DNA of 64,000 nucleotides from Nocardioides sp. Iso805N (GTDB taxonomy: Bacteria > Actinomycetota > Actinomycetes > Propionibacteriales > Nocardioidaceae): the NCBI RefSeq assembly GCF_000364605.1, contig NZ_KB822581.1:114253-178252 (forward strand), written 5' to 3'. The notes below the pieces were generated by a model. The model was not told where the DNA came from. It saw only the letters and a program-made list of their open reading frames with translations, and did not search any database. Positions 26,340 through 36,788 of the stretch are shown piece by piece (the stretch's first letter is position 1; each line of letters opens with the position of its first letter). Both the position numbers and the translations under genes were made by a program.

Positions 26340-27940
26340 ACACCCCGCTCACGACGTCGCTCACGACCGAGCGGGTCACGCTGCACACCGCGCGACTGGT
26401 CCACACGCTCGACGACCGCACACCCCGCGCCAGCGGCGTCCTGGTCGGCCAGGGTCGCATCCTGGCCGTCGGCGAAGCGGCGGACCTCCGCCCACGGGCC
26501 GGCCGGGTCATCGACCACGGCGAGGCCGTCATCACCCCTGGCCTGGTCGACGGTCACACCCATCCGGTCCACGGCCTGGACGGCACCATCGGCGTGGAGC
26601 TCACCGGAGCACGGACGCTTTCCGACGTACGGGAGGCGCTCGCAGCGGCCGAGGCGGAGCTGGCGCCGGGCCAGTGGCTGCGCGGGTGGGGCCTGAACCC
26701 GGTTGTCTTCGCCGGCGCGACACCGTCGGCAGCGGCCCTCGGGCTGGGGGAGCGGCCCGCCTACATCTCGATGTACGACGCCCACTCCGCCCTCGTCTCG
26801 CCCGAGGCGCTGCGGCGGGCGGGCATCGACGGACCTCGCGACTTCACCTCGGTCTCGCGCATCGACTGCGACGCCGACGGCAGGCCGACCGGCTACCTGT
26901 TGGAGTCGGAGGCCGCGGAGCTGGTCCGGACGCTACTGCCCTCGCCGAGCGCCGAGGAGTACGCCGAGCGCTTCGACGCACTGCTGCGCGGGATGGCCGG
27001 TGCCGGTCTGACCGGCATGCACGCGATGGACTTCGATCACCCCTCCGAGGACCTGGTGCGCTGCGTCGAGGAGACCGGCGACCTGCGGATGCGCATCGGC
27101 TTCAACCCCTGGCTGATGCCTGGTCATGACGTGCGCAGCGTCCTGGACGTCCAGGGGCGGCGCGGTCGCCGGTGGCGGGTCGAGGGGGTGAAGCTGTTCG
27201 TCGACGGGACGATCGACGGTGGCACCGCCTGGCTGGAGTACGCCGATGCTCACGGGGAGAGCGTCGACCCGCTCTGGCGCGACGTCGCGGCCTTCCGGGA
27301 CGCCCTCACCACGCTCCACCGTGCTGGGGTGAACTGCGCGGTGCACGCCATCGGGGACCGAGGCGTGCGGGAGACGCTGCTGATCTTCGCCGAGCTCCGC
27401 GCCACCTACGGACCGCTGGCCCGACACCGCATCGAGCACATCGAGACCCTCCCCGAGGAGCACGTCGAGCTTTTCGGCAGCCGGGTGGCGGCGGCGAGCA
27501 TGCAGCCGCTGCACTGCACCTTCTTCAACCGTGCCGATCGCTCGGACAACTGGTCGCAGCGGCTCGGCGATCACCGCGTCGACGACGGGTTCCCCTGGGC
27601 GCAGCTGCGTGATGTCGGGGCCGTGGTGGCCCTCGGCACCGACTGGCCGATCGCGCCGTACGACCCGCGGTGGACGATGGCGGACGCGCAGTTGCGCCGC
27701 CACTTCGACGGCGAGCTGTCTCCGCTGGCGGGCAAGCCCCTGACCGCGCTGCAGGCGCTGGAGGGCTACACCACGCACGCCGCGTTGGCCTCGGGGGAGG
27801 AGTCCCACCGCGGTCGGCTCGCCCCCGGTTACGACGCCGACCTCACGGTCTGGTCCGAGGATCCGCTGGCGGTCGCGCCCGAGGAGCTGGCCGTGCTGCC
27901 GGTCGTCGGCACGGTGCTGGACGGCGAGGTGGTCGCCTAA
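26336..27940 (+). CDS. Amidohydrolase (YtcJ-like, metal-dependent)
   Basis: 534 residues of the amidohydrolase-3 family: metal-binding HxH in TPGLVDGHTHPVHG, KLFVDGTIDGGTAWLEY, second metal/base HAIGDRGVRETL and HRIEHIE, and Asp in VVALGTDWPIAP. The small beta-sandwich is built from both ends. It hydrolyses an amide or related C-N bond in the cytoplasm. With the coupled NCS1 permease it probably uses a nitrogenous ring compound or its derivative; the substrate cannot be named. The stop overlaps the convergent DUF3054 stop by 4 bp. Confidence 0.9.
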   Translation: MNTPLTTSLTTERVTLHTARLVHTLDDRTPRASGVLVGQGRILAVGEAADLRPRAGRVIDHGEAVITPGLVDGHTHPVHGLDGTIGVELTGARTLSDVREALAAAEAELAPGQWLRGWGLNPVVFAGATPSAAALGLGERPAYISMYDAHSALVSPEALRRAGIDGPRDFTSVSRIDCDADGRPTGYLLESEAAELVRTLLPSPSAEEYAERFDALLRGMAGAGLTGMHAMDFDHPSEDLVRCVEETGDLRMRIGFNPWLMPGHDVRSVLDVQGRRGRRWRVEGVKLFVDGTIDGGTAWLEYADAHGESVDPLWRDVAAFRDALTTLHRAGVNCAVHAIGDRGVRETLLIFAELRATYGPLARHRIEHIETLPEEHVELFGSRVAAASMQPLHCTFFNRADRSDNWSQRLGDHRVDDGFPWAQLRDVGAVVALGTDWPIAPYDPRWTMADAQLRRHFDGELSPLAGKPLTALQALEGYTTHAALASGEESHRGRLAPGYDADLTVWSEDPLAVAPEELAVLPVVGTVLDGEVVA

Positions 27941-28311
27941 GCGGCGGCGCGGCGCCTGGTCACCCAACCGGCGACCAGGCGCCAGCCGAGCATCGTCAGG
28001 CTGAGGAAGATGATGGCCACGATCAGGAAGCCGATCGCGATGCCGCGACCGCTGATCAGCCGCAGCACCATCCCCAGCACGTACGTCGCCGCCAGCACGG
28101 CGATGCCGGCCGGCCGGACCTGCCGCGGGTCCCACCCGCGACGCGCGACGTACGCCCAGCCGAGCAGGCAGGCCAGCGCGAACGGCCAGGCGATCCGGGC
28201 GATGACCCACCACGTCGAGGACTCGTCGTGGGCCGACTTGCCACCGGCAGCGAACGCGACGACGCAGACGAGGTCGGCCACCAGGGCCCACCAGACGGTA
28301 CGGGAGTACAT
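27937..28311 (-). CDS. DUF3054-type membrane protein
   Basis: 124 residues with four transmembrane helices: [57 protein letters not shown] and [31 protein letters not shown] after helix 1 is the family mark. The function is unknown. The ATG overlaps the stop of the protein mannosyltransferase gene (TGATG on the minus strand), so it is co-translated with it. Confidence 0.85.
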   Translation of the reverse strand: MYSRTVWWALVADLVCVVAFAAGGKSAHDESSTWWVIARIAWPFALACLLGWAYVARRGWDPRQVRPAGIAVLAATYVLGMVLRLISGRGIAIGFLIVAIIFLSLTMLGWRLVAGWVTRRRAAA

Positions 28312-30101
28312 CAGATCCACCTCTGGAACCAGATTCGGTTGAGCCACTGGGCGTGGGTGAGCAGGCCGTCGGTGTAGATGGGCCAGAAGTAGGCGAAGTT
28401 CACCAGCACCAGCAGGAAGAACGCGCCCGAGACGATCACGCCGACGGTGCGCTGTGGTGTGGACACCCTCGCGGTGCCGATCATCCGGCCCATGCACAGC
28501 ACGATGGCCAGGACGATGAAAGGCAGCATCGAGATCGCGTAGTAGCTGAAGATCGGTCGGTGGGCGTAGTGCAGCCACGGCAGCCAGGTCGACAGTGCGC
28601 CGACGATGGCGATGCCGAAGCGCCAGTCCCGTGCGCCGACCCACAGGATCCCGGCGGCGATCAGCGCGATCGCGCCGCCCCACCACAGCACGGGGGTGCC
28701 GAGCAGCAGCACCTGGCGCAGGCACGTGTCGCCCTCGGGCGCCGTACACGTCTGGCCGCCGTTGGTGGCGCCGGGCTGGATGCCGTTGTCGGCGGCGACC
28801 CCGACCGGCCGGTTGAGCAGCGGCCAGCCCGCCGGCTGCGAGGCATAGGGATGGGTGGCGCACTGCAGGAAGTTGGTGTGGAAGGTGTAGACGTCCTGGT
28901 GGTAGTACCAGAGCGAGTGCAGTGCCTGCTTCACCCCGGCCAGACCGTGCTGCAGCGGCTCCTCGGCGGTCGACCACTTCGCGCTCGTGTCGGGATCGTC
29001 CGAGACGTAGGTGGTCTTGTCGCAGTGTCCCTTGCCGGTGTACTGGGTGTACTGCGTCGAGGAGAGCGACTGCTCGTAGACGTGGTGGTGGATCAGCCAG
29101 CCGGTCCAGGAGGTCACGTAGACGATCCCCGCGATCACCACGAGGTGGACGAACGCCGTCAGGCCGTCGGCCGGGAGGGCCTTCAGGCGCGCATAGGAGA
29201 TGCCGAACATGCGGCGCGCGCCGGCGCACCAGGCCACGTAGAGCAGCGAGAAGCAGGCCAGCGGGTAGGCGGCATCCCACTTCGTGCCCAGCGCCAGGCC
29301 CCAGGTGATGCCCGCGGCCAGCAACCAGGGGCGGAAGAGCAGGCGCCGTACGGGGCCGAACGCGCGCGCGTTCGCCTGGTGGTCGAGCACATCCTGCTCG
29401 GAGACCAGCCGCGCCAGCTTGGCGCGGTACCAGTCGCGGTCCATCACCATGAAGTGCACCGCGAGCAGGATGAAGAACGCGCCGAAGATGTCGAGCAGGG
29501 CCAGCCGGGAGAGCACGAACTGCAGGCCGTCGAAGCACATCAGCAGACCGGCGACGGCGCCGAGCAGGGTGGAGCCGGTCAGGCGGCGTACGAGCCGGAT
29601 CAGCACCAGGATCATCAGGGCGCCGATCACCGCGGAGGCGATCCGCCAGCCGAACGGGGCCATCCCGAACGCCTTCTCGCCCAGCGCGATCAGCCACTTG
29701 CCGATCTCGGGATGGACGATCATCTCGGCGCCGTCGGGGCTGAACACCTTCGACGGGTCGGTGGTGCCCGCCAGGATCAGCTTGTCCGCGTCGGTGACGG
29801 CGTTGCGGGCGTAGCCGTAGTGCAGCAGCGACCACGCGTCCTTGGCGTAGTAGGTCTCGTCGAAGGCGAAGACGTGAGGTGTGCCCAGGTGCCAGATCCG
29901 CAGCAGGAACGACATCACCGTGATGCCGATCGAGATGACCCAGCTGATCACCGGGTCCTCGTCGGACATCCGCGCCGCCGCCCGGCGCCAGGCCGACGGC
30001 ACCGGCCGGCCGAGCGCGGTCCGGCTCAGCGTGATGCGCCGGGGCGTCGCGTCCGGTCGGGGTTCGCGCGAGGGCGCGGAGGCAGGCGGCGCGGTCGTCA
30101 C
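28311..30101 (-). CDS. pmt: Protein O-mannosyltransferase (PMT family)
   Basis: 596 residues, GTG start, about 10-11 transmembrane helices. The catalytic first extracellular loop has [17 protein letters not shown] with the essential Asp-Glu pair. [19 protein letters not shown] and [25 protein letters not shown] are PMT marks. It transfers mannose from polyprenyl-phosphate mannose to exported Ser/Thr-rich proteins; several such linkers exist in this window (LCP tail, PstS-like tails). The gene order next to rsmI corresponds to Rv1002c/Rv1003. Confidence 0.93.
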   Translation of the reverse strand: MTTAPPASAPSREPRPDATPRRITLSRTALGRPVPSAWRRAAARMSDEDPVISWVISIGITVMSFLLRIWHLGTPHVFAFDETYYAKDAWSLLHYGYARNAVTDADKLILAGTTDPSKVFSPDGAEMIVHPEIGKWLIALGEKAFGMAPFGWRIASAVIGALMILVLIRLVRRLTGSTLLGAVAGLLMCFDGLQFVLSRLALLDIFGAFFILLAVHFMVMDRDWYRAKLARLVSEQDVLDHQANARAFGPVRRLLFRPWLLAAGITWGLALGTKWDAAYPLACFSLLYVAWCAGARRMFGISYARLKALPADGLTAFVHLVVIAGIVYVTSWTGWLIHHHVYEQSLSSTQYTQYTGKGHCDKTTYVSDDPDTSAKWSTAEEPLQHGLAGVKQALHSLWYYHQDVYTFHTNFLQCATHPYASQPAGWPLLNRPVGVAADNGIQPGATNGGQTCTAPEGDTCLRQVLLLGTPVLWWGGAIALIAAGILWVGARDWRFGIAIVGALSTWLPWLHYAHRPIFSYYAISMLPFIVLAIVLCMGRMIGTARVSTPQRTVGVIVSGAFFLLVLVNFAYFWPIYTDGLLTHAQWLNRIWFQRWI

Positions 30102-30109
30102 GATCGTGA

Positions 30110-30119
30110 ACTCTACGAT
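30110..30119. promoter_or_regulatory. Overlapping divergent -10 hexamers (pmt / rsmI)
   Basis: ACTCTACGAT holds TACGAT on the plus strand (30114-30119, 6 nt before the rsmI GTG) and TAGAGT on the minus strand (30110-30115, 8 nt before the pmt GTG); the hexamers share TA. Both starts are only 24 bp apart and both transcripts are predicted to be leaderless. Confidence 0.6.
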
Positions 30120-30125
30120 GGGGCC

Positions 30126-31001
30126 GTGTCCTCCGGAGATGGTCCAGGCGTGTTGGTGCTGGCAGCGACCCCGATCGGCCGCGTCTCGGACGCGCCACCG
30201 CGTCTCGCCGAGGAGCTCGCCGGGGCCGACGTGATCGCCGCGGAGGACACCCGCCGCCTCAAGCGGCTCACCACCGAGCTCGGCGTGACGGTCTCGGCCC
30301 GGGTGATCTCCTACTTCGAGGGCAACGAGACCGGACGTACGCCGCAGCTCCTCGAGGCGCTGCTCGGCGGCGACCGGGTGCTGCTGGTCACCGACGCGGG
30401 CATGCCCTCAGTCTCCGACCCGGGCTATCGACTGGTCGCTGCGTGCGTGGAGGCCGGCGTGCACGTGACGGCCGTGCCCGGGCCCTCCGCCGTACTGACG
30501 GCTCTTGCGGTCAGCGGGCTGCCGGTCGACCGGTTCTGCTTCGAGGGCTTCCTGCCCCGCAAGAGCGGCGAGCGCTCGCGCCGGCTGGCCTCGTTGGCTG
30601 CCGAGGAGCGGACGATGGTCTTCTTCGAGGCGCCCCACCGCACCTTGGCCGCGTTGGAGGCGATGCGCGATGCGCTCGGCGAGGACCGGCCGGCAGCGGT
30701 GTGCCGCGAGCTGACCAAGACCCACGAGGAAGTACGCCGCGGCCCGCTCGGCGAGCTGGTCGCGTGGGCCCAGGAGGGCATCCGGGGCGAGGTCACGATC
30801 GTCGTCCAGGGTGCCGTGGCAGGAGCCGCTACGGTGGCGGGTGACGCCGACAGCCTGCGGGCCGCGGTGGCCGAGGAGGAAGCCGGCGGGTCGACCCGCA
30901 AGGAGGCGATCGCCGAGGTCGCCAAGCGGGCAGGGCTGCCCAAGCGTCAGGTCTACGACGTGGTGCACAAACAGGCTGGTCACACCCGAGAGGACTCCTG
31001 A
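30126..31001 (+). CDS. rsmI: 16S rRNA (cytidine-1402 2'-O)-methyltransferase RsmI
   Basis: 291 residues, GTG start. The tetrapyrrole-methylase fold shows [58 protein letters not shown] and [16 protein letters not shown], with [12 protein letters not shown]. It methylates the ribose of C1402 in 16S rRNA, tuning the P site. It is coupled by TGATG to the hydrolase downstream and divergent from pmt. Confidence 0.94.
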   Translation: MSSGDGPGVLVLAATPIGRVSDAPPRLAEELAGADVIAAEDTRRLKRLTTELGVTVSARVISYFEGNETGRTPQLLEALLGGDRVLLVTDAGMPSVSDPGYRLVAACVEAGVHVTAVPGPSAVLTALAVSGLPVDRFCFEGFLPRKSGERSRRLASLAAEERTMVFFEAPHRTLAALEAMRDALGEDRPAAVCRELTKTHEEVRRGPLGELVAWAQEGIRGEVTIVVQGAVAGAATVAGDADSLRAAVAEEEAGGSTRKEAIAEVAKRAGLPKRQVYDVVHKQAGHTREDS

Positions 31002-31858
31002 TGACTGCCAATCCGGAGCGGATCACGCAGTTCGAGCGGAGCGGCCTGGTCTTCGACGTCAGCGACGGCGGCCCACTGGAGGGCCCGGTCGTGGTGCTGC
31101 TCCACGGCTTCCCGGAGCGCAACACGTGCTGGCGTGACGTCGCGCCGCTGCTGCACGCACACGGTCTGCGCACGCTCGCGCCCGACCAGCGCGGCTACTC
31201 CCCGGGCGCACGGCCGCCCCGCCGCCGCGACTACGTGCTGCCCGAGCTCGCGGCCGATGTCGCTGCGTTGATCGAGCTGGCGCAGCACCAGAGCGACGGG
31301 TCGCCGGTCCATCTCGTCGGTCACGACTGGGGGGCCGTGGTCGGCTGGCACCTCGCCGCCAAGCATCCGGACCTGGTCGCGACGTACACCGCCTTCTCGG
31401 TCCCTCACCTGCAGGCCTACGCCCGCGCCCTGCGCGGACGGCAGGCGCTCAAGTCCTGGTACATGGCGATGTTCAACATCCCGTTCCTGCCCGAGAAGCT
31501 CGCGGACCTCGGCGTGCTGGCCAAGACGCTGCGCTCCACCGGGATGACCCGGGGCGACGTGGCGCGCTTCCAGACCGAGATCGTCGAGTACGGTGCCCTG
31601 CCCGGCGGGCTCGGCTACTACCGGGCGCTGCCGCTCTCGCTCGGCGGCCTGCGCGAGGACCTGACCGTGCGGCTGCCCACGACCATGGTGTGGAGCAGCG
31701 GCGACACCGCGATCGACCGCAAGGGGCCCGAGGAGACCGCGAAGTACTGCACCGGGCCCTATGAGTTCGTCGAACTGGTCGGTGTCTCGCACTGGATCCC
31801 GACGCAGGCGCCGCAGGAGGCCGCGGAGGCGATCCTGGCCAGGATCGGGGACGCGTGA
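31001..31858 (+). CDS. Epoxide-hydrolase-like alpha/beta hydrolase
   Basis: 285 residues. The oxyanion-hole segment is VVVLLHGFPE, the nucleophile elbow is VHLVGHDWGAVVGW (Asp as nucleophile), and the C-terminal catalytic His lies in VGVSHWIPTQAP. The Asp nucleophile and HGFPE point to the epoxide hydrolase or haloalkane dehalogenase group rather than esterases. The substrate is unknown. It is sandwiched in a coupled operon between rsmI and tatD (TGATG and GTGA overlaps). Confidence 0.9.
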   Translation: MTANPERITQFERSGLVFDVSDGGPLEGPVVVLLHGFPERNTCWRDVAPLLHAHGLRTLAPDQRGYSPGARPPRRRDYVLPELAADVAALIELAQHQSDGSPVHLVGHDWGAVVGWHLAAKHPDLVATYTAFSVPHLQAYARALRGRQALKSWYMAMFNIPFLPEKLADLGVLAKTLRSTGMTRGDVARFQTEIVEYGALPGGLGYYRALPLSLGGLREDLTVRLPTTMVWSSGDTAIDRKGPEETAKYCTGPYEFVELVGVSHWIPTQAPQEAAEAILARIGDA

Positions 31859-32676
31859 GCTTTCCGCCCTTGCCTGAGCCGCTGCCGGCTCCGGTCGTTG
31901 ACAACCACTGCCACTTCGACATCGTCCGAGGCGACGACGAGCTGTCCGTGAGCGACGGGCTGGCCAAGGCGGCGTCGGTCGGCGTGACCAGGATCGTGCA
32001 GATCGGCTGCGACCTGCCCTCGGCGCGGTTCGCCGAGGAGGCATCCCGGGAGTGGGCGAACGTCATCGGTGGGGCAGCGCTGCACCCCAACGACGCGCCC
32101 CTGCAGCCGGATCTGGAGGCAGCACTGGCCGAGATCGAGCGGCTGGTGACGGCGCACCCGAAGATGCGGGTGGTGGGGGAGACCGGGCTGGACTTCTTCC
32201 GCACCGGCGAGGAGGGCCGCGCGCTGCAGACCGAGTCCTTCCGCCGGCACATCGACATCGCCAAGCGGCACGCGAAGACCCTGCAGATCCACGACCGGGA
32301 CGCGCACGAGGCCGTGCTCGCCGTGGTCGACGAGGAGGGTGCGCCGGAGCGCTGGGTGATGCACTGCTTCTCCGGCGATGCCGCCTTCGCCCGGCAGTGC
32401 CTGGACAGGGGCGCCTACCTGTCCTTCTCCGGCACCGTCACCTTCAAGAACGCCGGCTACCTGCGCGAGGCACTCGCGATCGCCCCGCGCGACCGCATCC
32501 TGGTCGAGACCGACGCGCCGTTCCTGACGCCGCACCCGCATCGCGGCGCGACCAATGCGGCGTACATGGTCCCAACCACGATGCGGGTGATGGCCGAGGT
32601 GCTGGACGAGGACCTCGAGGCGCTGTGCATGACCGTCGACGAGAACACCGACCGGGCGTACGGCGGCTCGTGGTGA
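31855..32676 (+). CDS. tatD: TatD-family metal-dependent deoxyribonuclease
   Basis: 273 residues. Metal ligands and signatures are VVDNHCHFDI, VVGETGLDFFR, LQIHDRDAHEAV, MHCFSGDAAFA and ILVETDAPFLTP. In the usual TatD HxH site the first His appears as NHCHFD, consistent with the family. TatD enzymes trim 3' DNA ends in repair and DNA turnover. It matches Rv1008 in the mycobacterial order (metS-tatD-rpfB). The GTG overlaps the upstream stop. Confidence 0.93.
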   Translation: MSFPPLPEPLPAPVVDNHCHFDIVRGDDELSVSDGLAKAASVGVTRIVQIGCDLPSARFAEEASREWANVIGGAALHPNDAPLQPDLEAALAEIERLVTAHPKMRVVGETGLDFFRTGEEGRALQTESFRRHIDIAKRHAKTLQIHDRDAHEAVLAVVDEEGAPERWVMHCFSGDAAFARQCLDRGAYLSFSGTVTFKNAGYLREALAIAPRDRILVETDAPFLTPHPHRGATNAAYMVPTTMRVMAEVLDEDLEALCMTVDENTDRAYGGSW

Positions 32677-32688
32677 TCGTCGGCCAGC

Positions 32689-33441
32689 TCAGCTGCGGAT
32701 GATCGTGTAGGGCGGCCGGGTCGCCTCCTCGAACGATCGTTCGCGCTCCGAGGGTGTCTTCTCCGCGCTGGACGTTTGTTCGGCGACGGCGGGCACCGTC
32801 GGTGTGCCGGACGATCGTTCGACGACGGCGGGCACCGTCGGTGTGCCGGACGATCGTTCGACGGTCGGAGGGAGCACGCCCACGCCGAACATCTGTGCGG
32901 CGCCGTGCAGCACCAGCGCACAGAGCGCCTCGAAGTCGCGGCGAGCGAGGTCGCGGTCCGGATGGCGCCGGGTGTCCCACAGCGCCACCGCGACCGCATG
33001 CAACGCGGTCACGGTGCGGTCGTCGATCGGCCTGGGGTGGTCGCGCTCGGCCCAGGATCGGATCGGCGTGTAGCGCTGCACCCAGGCGGCCAGCCGCTCG
33101 CGCTCGAAGCGGATCACCTCGTCGAGTACCGCCGCGACCTGGGCGTCGGATCGCGCCAACTCCTCGAACGCGAGCCGGAGGCGGGCGAGGTCGGCACCGT
33201 CCTCGTCGGGGATCGGATGCTCCTGGAGCTGCCAGTGCCAGCGGACGCCGAGCGCCAGCAGCGCCCGGCGGTGGAGCTCGGCCTTGCTGCCGAACCAGGC
33301 CAGGAGCGTCGAGGGGCTTCGCATCGCGGTCCTGGCGATCTCCCGCAGGCTCGGGCTGTCCAGCCCGTGCCCGGACACGGCTGTGCCGAGGGCGACGCGC
33401 GCATCCTCGCCTTCGAAATCGCGCAGCAGGGAGAAGTCCAT
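32689..33441 (-). CDS. TetR-like transcriptional regulator with repeated C-terminal tail
   Basis: 250 residues from the ATG at 33441, which lies 7 nt after a TAGCGT hexamer. The N-terminal HTH is about residues 15-60 (LGTAVSGHGLDSPSLREIARTAMRSPSTLLAWFGSKAELHRRA), and the helical ligand domain runs to about 190. The C-terminal 60 residues contain two copies of a 13-residue unit (VERSSGTPTVPAV) encoded by a 39-bp direct repeat, plus a third partial copy, and end in charged sequence. The target and ligand are unknown. It lies between tatD and the rpfB leader. Confidence 0.85.
   Translation of the reverse strand: MDFSLLRDFEGEDARVALGTAVSGHGLDSPSLREIARTAMRSPSTLLAWFGSKAELHRRALLALGVRWHWQLQEHPIPDEDGADLARLRLAFEELARSDAQVAAVLDEVIRFERERLAAWVQRYTPIRSWAERDHPRPIDDRTVTALHAVAVALWDTRRHPDRDLARRDFEALCALVLHGAAQMFGVGVLPPTVERSSGTPTVPAVVERSSGTPTVPAVAEQTSSAEKTPSERERSFEEATRPPYTIIRS
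32785..32870. repeat. 39-bp direct repeat in the TetR C-terminal coding region
   Basis: Two copies begin at 32785 and 32824, each ending in a GGACGATCGTTC element, with the third partial copy near 32863. The core ACGATCGT is palindromic and recurs upstream as CGAACGATCGTTCG near 32731-32744. Confidence 0.8.
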
Positions 33442-34876
<1,435 letters not shown>

Positions 34877-34913
34877 TGGCTCGGCGGGCGACAGGCTCTG
34901 CGGACCTCCCCGC

Positions 34914-34919
34914 TAGCCT
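34914..34919 (+). promoter_or_regulatory. Candidate -10 (TAGCCT) for ksgA
   Basis: TAGCCT is 7 nt before the ksgA ATG, between rpfB and ksgA. No ribosome site is visible, suggesting a leaderless internal promoter. Confidence 0.45.
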
Positions 34920-34926
34920 GTCGCCC

Positions 34927-35781
34927 ATGCCCGATCTCCGCCTGCTCGGCCCTACCGAGGTCCGCGCGCTCGCCGCGGAGCTGGATCTGCGACCCACCAA
35001 GCAGCGTGGCCAGAACTTCGTCATCGACGCCAACACCGTGCGCCGCATCGTGCGGGAGTCAGGTGTCGGTGCCGACGACGTGGTGGTCGAGGTCGGGCCC
35101 GGGCTGGGCAGTCTGACCCTGGCGATCCTGGAGGCGGGCGCCGAGGTGACGGCGATCGAGATCGACCCGCTCCTGGCCGGCCGGCTGCCGCAGACGATCG
35201 GAGACTTCGCCCCGGCCGCCGTGGACCGGTTCCGGCTGGTGAACGAGGACGCCCTGCGCGTCTCCGGCGTACCGGGGCCGGAGCCGACCGCGCTGGTGGC
35301 CAACCTGCCCTACAACGTCTCGGTGCCGGTGCTGCTGCACCTGATGGCGCTGCTGCCGAGCCTGCGCAAGGGGCTGGTGATGGTGCAGGCCGAGGTCGCC
35401 GACCGGCTCGCGGCGCCCCCAGGGTCCAAGGTGTACGGCGTGCCCAGCGTCAAGGCGGCCTGGTACGCCGACGTCCGCCGTGCGGGTGCGATCGGGCGCA
35501 ATGTCTTCTGGCCTGCCCCGAACGTCGACTCCGGCCTCGTCTACTGGGAGCACCGGCCGCCGCGCCCCACGACCGCGACCCGCCAGCAGGTCTTCGCCGT
35601 GATCGACGCGGCCTTCGCCCACCGGCGCAAGGCGCTGCGCGGCGCGCTGCGCGAGCTGGCCGGCTCGGCCGAGGCCGCGGAGGCCGCCCTGACCGGTGCC
35701 GGCATCGACCCGATGGTGCGCGGCGAGATGCTGACCGTCGACGACTTCATCGCGATCACGGAGCGGCTCCATGACCGGTGA
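34927..35781 (+). CDS. rsmA: 16S rRNA (adenine-1518/1519 N6,N6)-dimethyltransferase KsgA
   Basis: 284 residues. The N-terminal [21 protein letters not shown] site [28 protein letters not shown] and the catalytic [14 protein letters not shown] are typical. It dimethylates two adenines near the 3' end of 16S rRNA, a late small-subunit assembly step. It overlaps ispE by 11 bp. Confidence 0.95.
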   Translation: MPDLRLLGPTEVRALAAELDLRPTKQRGQNFVIDANTVRRIVRESGVGADDVVVEVGPGLGSLTLAILEAGAEVTAIEIDPLLAGRLPQTIGDFAPAAVDRFRLVNEDALRVSGVPGPEPTALVANLPYNVSVPVLLHLMALLPSLRKGLVMVQAEVADRLAAPPGSKVYGVPSVKAAWYADVRRAGAIGRNVFWPAPNVDSGLVYWEHRPPRPTTATRQQVFAVIDAAFAHRRKALRGALRELAGSAEAAEAALTGAGIDPMVRGEMLTVDDFIAITERLHDR

Positions 35782-36739
35782 TCGAGCGCCGTCGAGATCG
35801 GTGACGGTGCGAGCCGCCGCCAAGATCAACCTGCACCTCGGCGTGGGAGTCGTGCGCTCCGACGGCTTCCACCCGCTCGCCACCGTCTACCAGGCCGTCG
35901 GCCTGTACGACGATGTCCTCGTGGCCGAGGCCGACGCCTGGCTGGTGACCGTGACGGGCGCGGACCACGTCGCCCTGGCCGAGGTCCCGCAGGACGACTC
36001 CAACATCGCCGTCCGCGCAGGTCGTACACTGGCCGCGCACCACGGCCTCGAGAAAGCGGCCCGGATCGAGATCCACAAGGGCATCCCGGTGGCCGGCGGG
36101 CTCGCCGGAGGCTCGGCCGATGCTGCCGCCACGCTGCTCGCGCTGGACCGGCTGTGGTCCCTGGAGACGAGCGATGCCGACCTGTTGCGGATCGCCGGGG
36201 AGCTGGGTTCCGACGTGCCCTTCGCACTGCTCGGGGGCGCTGCGACAGGGCACGGCCGCGGCGAGCTCGTCGAGCCGCTGCAGGACAACGGCGTCTGGTG
36301 GTGGGTGGTGGTCGGCAACGACACCGGCCTGTCCACCCCGGCGGTCTACCGGCACTTCGACGAGCTCACGCCCACCGAGCTGACGCCCACCGAGCCCACG
36401 CCCACCGAGCCTGTCGAGGTGCGTGACCCGACCATCCCCGAAGCACTCGTCGAGGCGTTGCGGACCGGCGACGTGGACCTGCTCGCCGCCAGCATCGGCA
36501 ACGACCTGCAGGAGCCTGCCCTGGACCTGCGCCCCGACCTGCGGCGTACCTTCTCTGACGGCGCCGAGGCCGGCGCGCTGGCCACGCTGCTCTCCGGCTC
36601 CGGACCGACGGTGCTGCTGCTGTGCCGCGACGCCGTGCACGCCCGCGAGGTCGCCGGCGCGATGCGTGCGAGCGGGCACGAGCACTGCTGGCCGGTGCCC
36701 GCGCCGGTCGCCGGCGCCCACGTCGTCAGCTACGACTGA
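35771..36739 (+). CDS. ispE: 4-diphosphocytidyl-2-C-methyl-D-erythritol kinase IspE
   Basis: 322 residues, GHMP kinase. Marks: [31 protein letters not shown], the ATP loop with [38 protein letters not shown] and [13 protein letters not shown]. It phosphorylates CDP-ME in the MEP isoprenoid pathway. At about residues 198-216 a Thr/Pro/Glu-rich insert (ELTPT repeated three times) is encoded by 15-bp repeats. It lies in the surface between N- and C-terminal lobes and is absent from most homologues. The ATG is inside the ksgA 3' end, so the two are coupled. Confidence 0.93.
   Translation: MTGDRAPSRSVTVRAAAKINLHLGVGVVRSDGFHPLATVYQAVGLYDDVLVAEADAWLVTVTGADHVALAEVPQDDSNIAVRAGRTLAAHHGLEKAARIEIHKGIPVAGGLAGGSADAAATLLALDRLWSLETSDADLLRIAGELGSDVPFALLGGAATGHGRGELVEPLQDNGVWWWVVVGNDTGLSTPAVYRHFDELTPTELTPTEPTPTEPVEVRDPTIPEALVEALRTGDVDLLAASIGNDLQEPALDLRPDLRRTFSDGAEAGALATLLSGSGPTVLLLCRDAVHAREVAGAMRASGHEHCWPVPAPVAGAHVVSYD
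36362..36419. repeat. 15-bp in-frame tandem repeat in ispE
   Basis: Units GAGC(T/C)(C/G)ACGCCCACC start at 36362, 36377 and 36392, followed by GAGCCTGTCGAGG (36407-36419), which resembles the dispersed repeat in moaC. They encode (E)LTPT x3. Confidence 0.8.
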
Positions 36740-36788
36740 CCGCGGGAACTGCGGCGTCTTGCCGCCCGCCTGAGACAATGGACCTGCG

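Noticed and set aside
27937..30198. Single 753-codon minus-strand frame across DUF3054 and pmt
   Set aside because: Only its last 124 codons look like protein (DUF3054); the rest is an out-of-frame reading of pmt.
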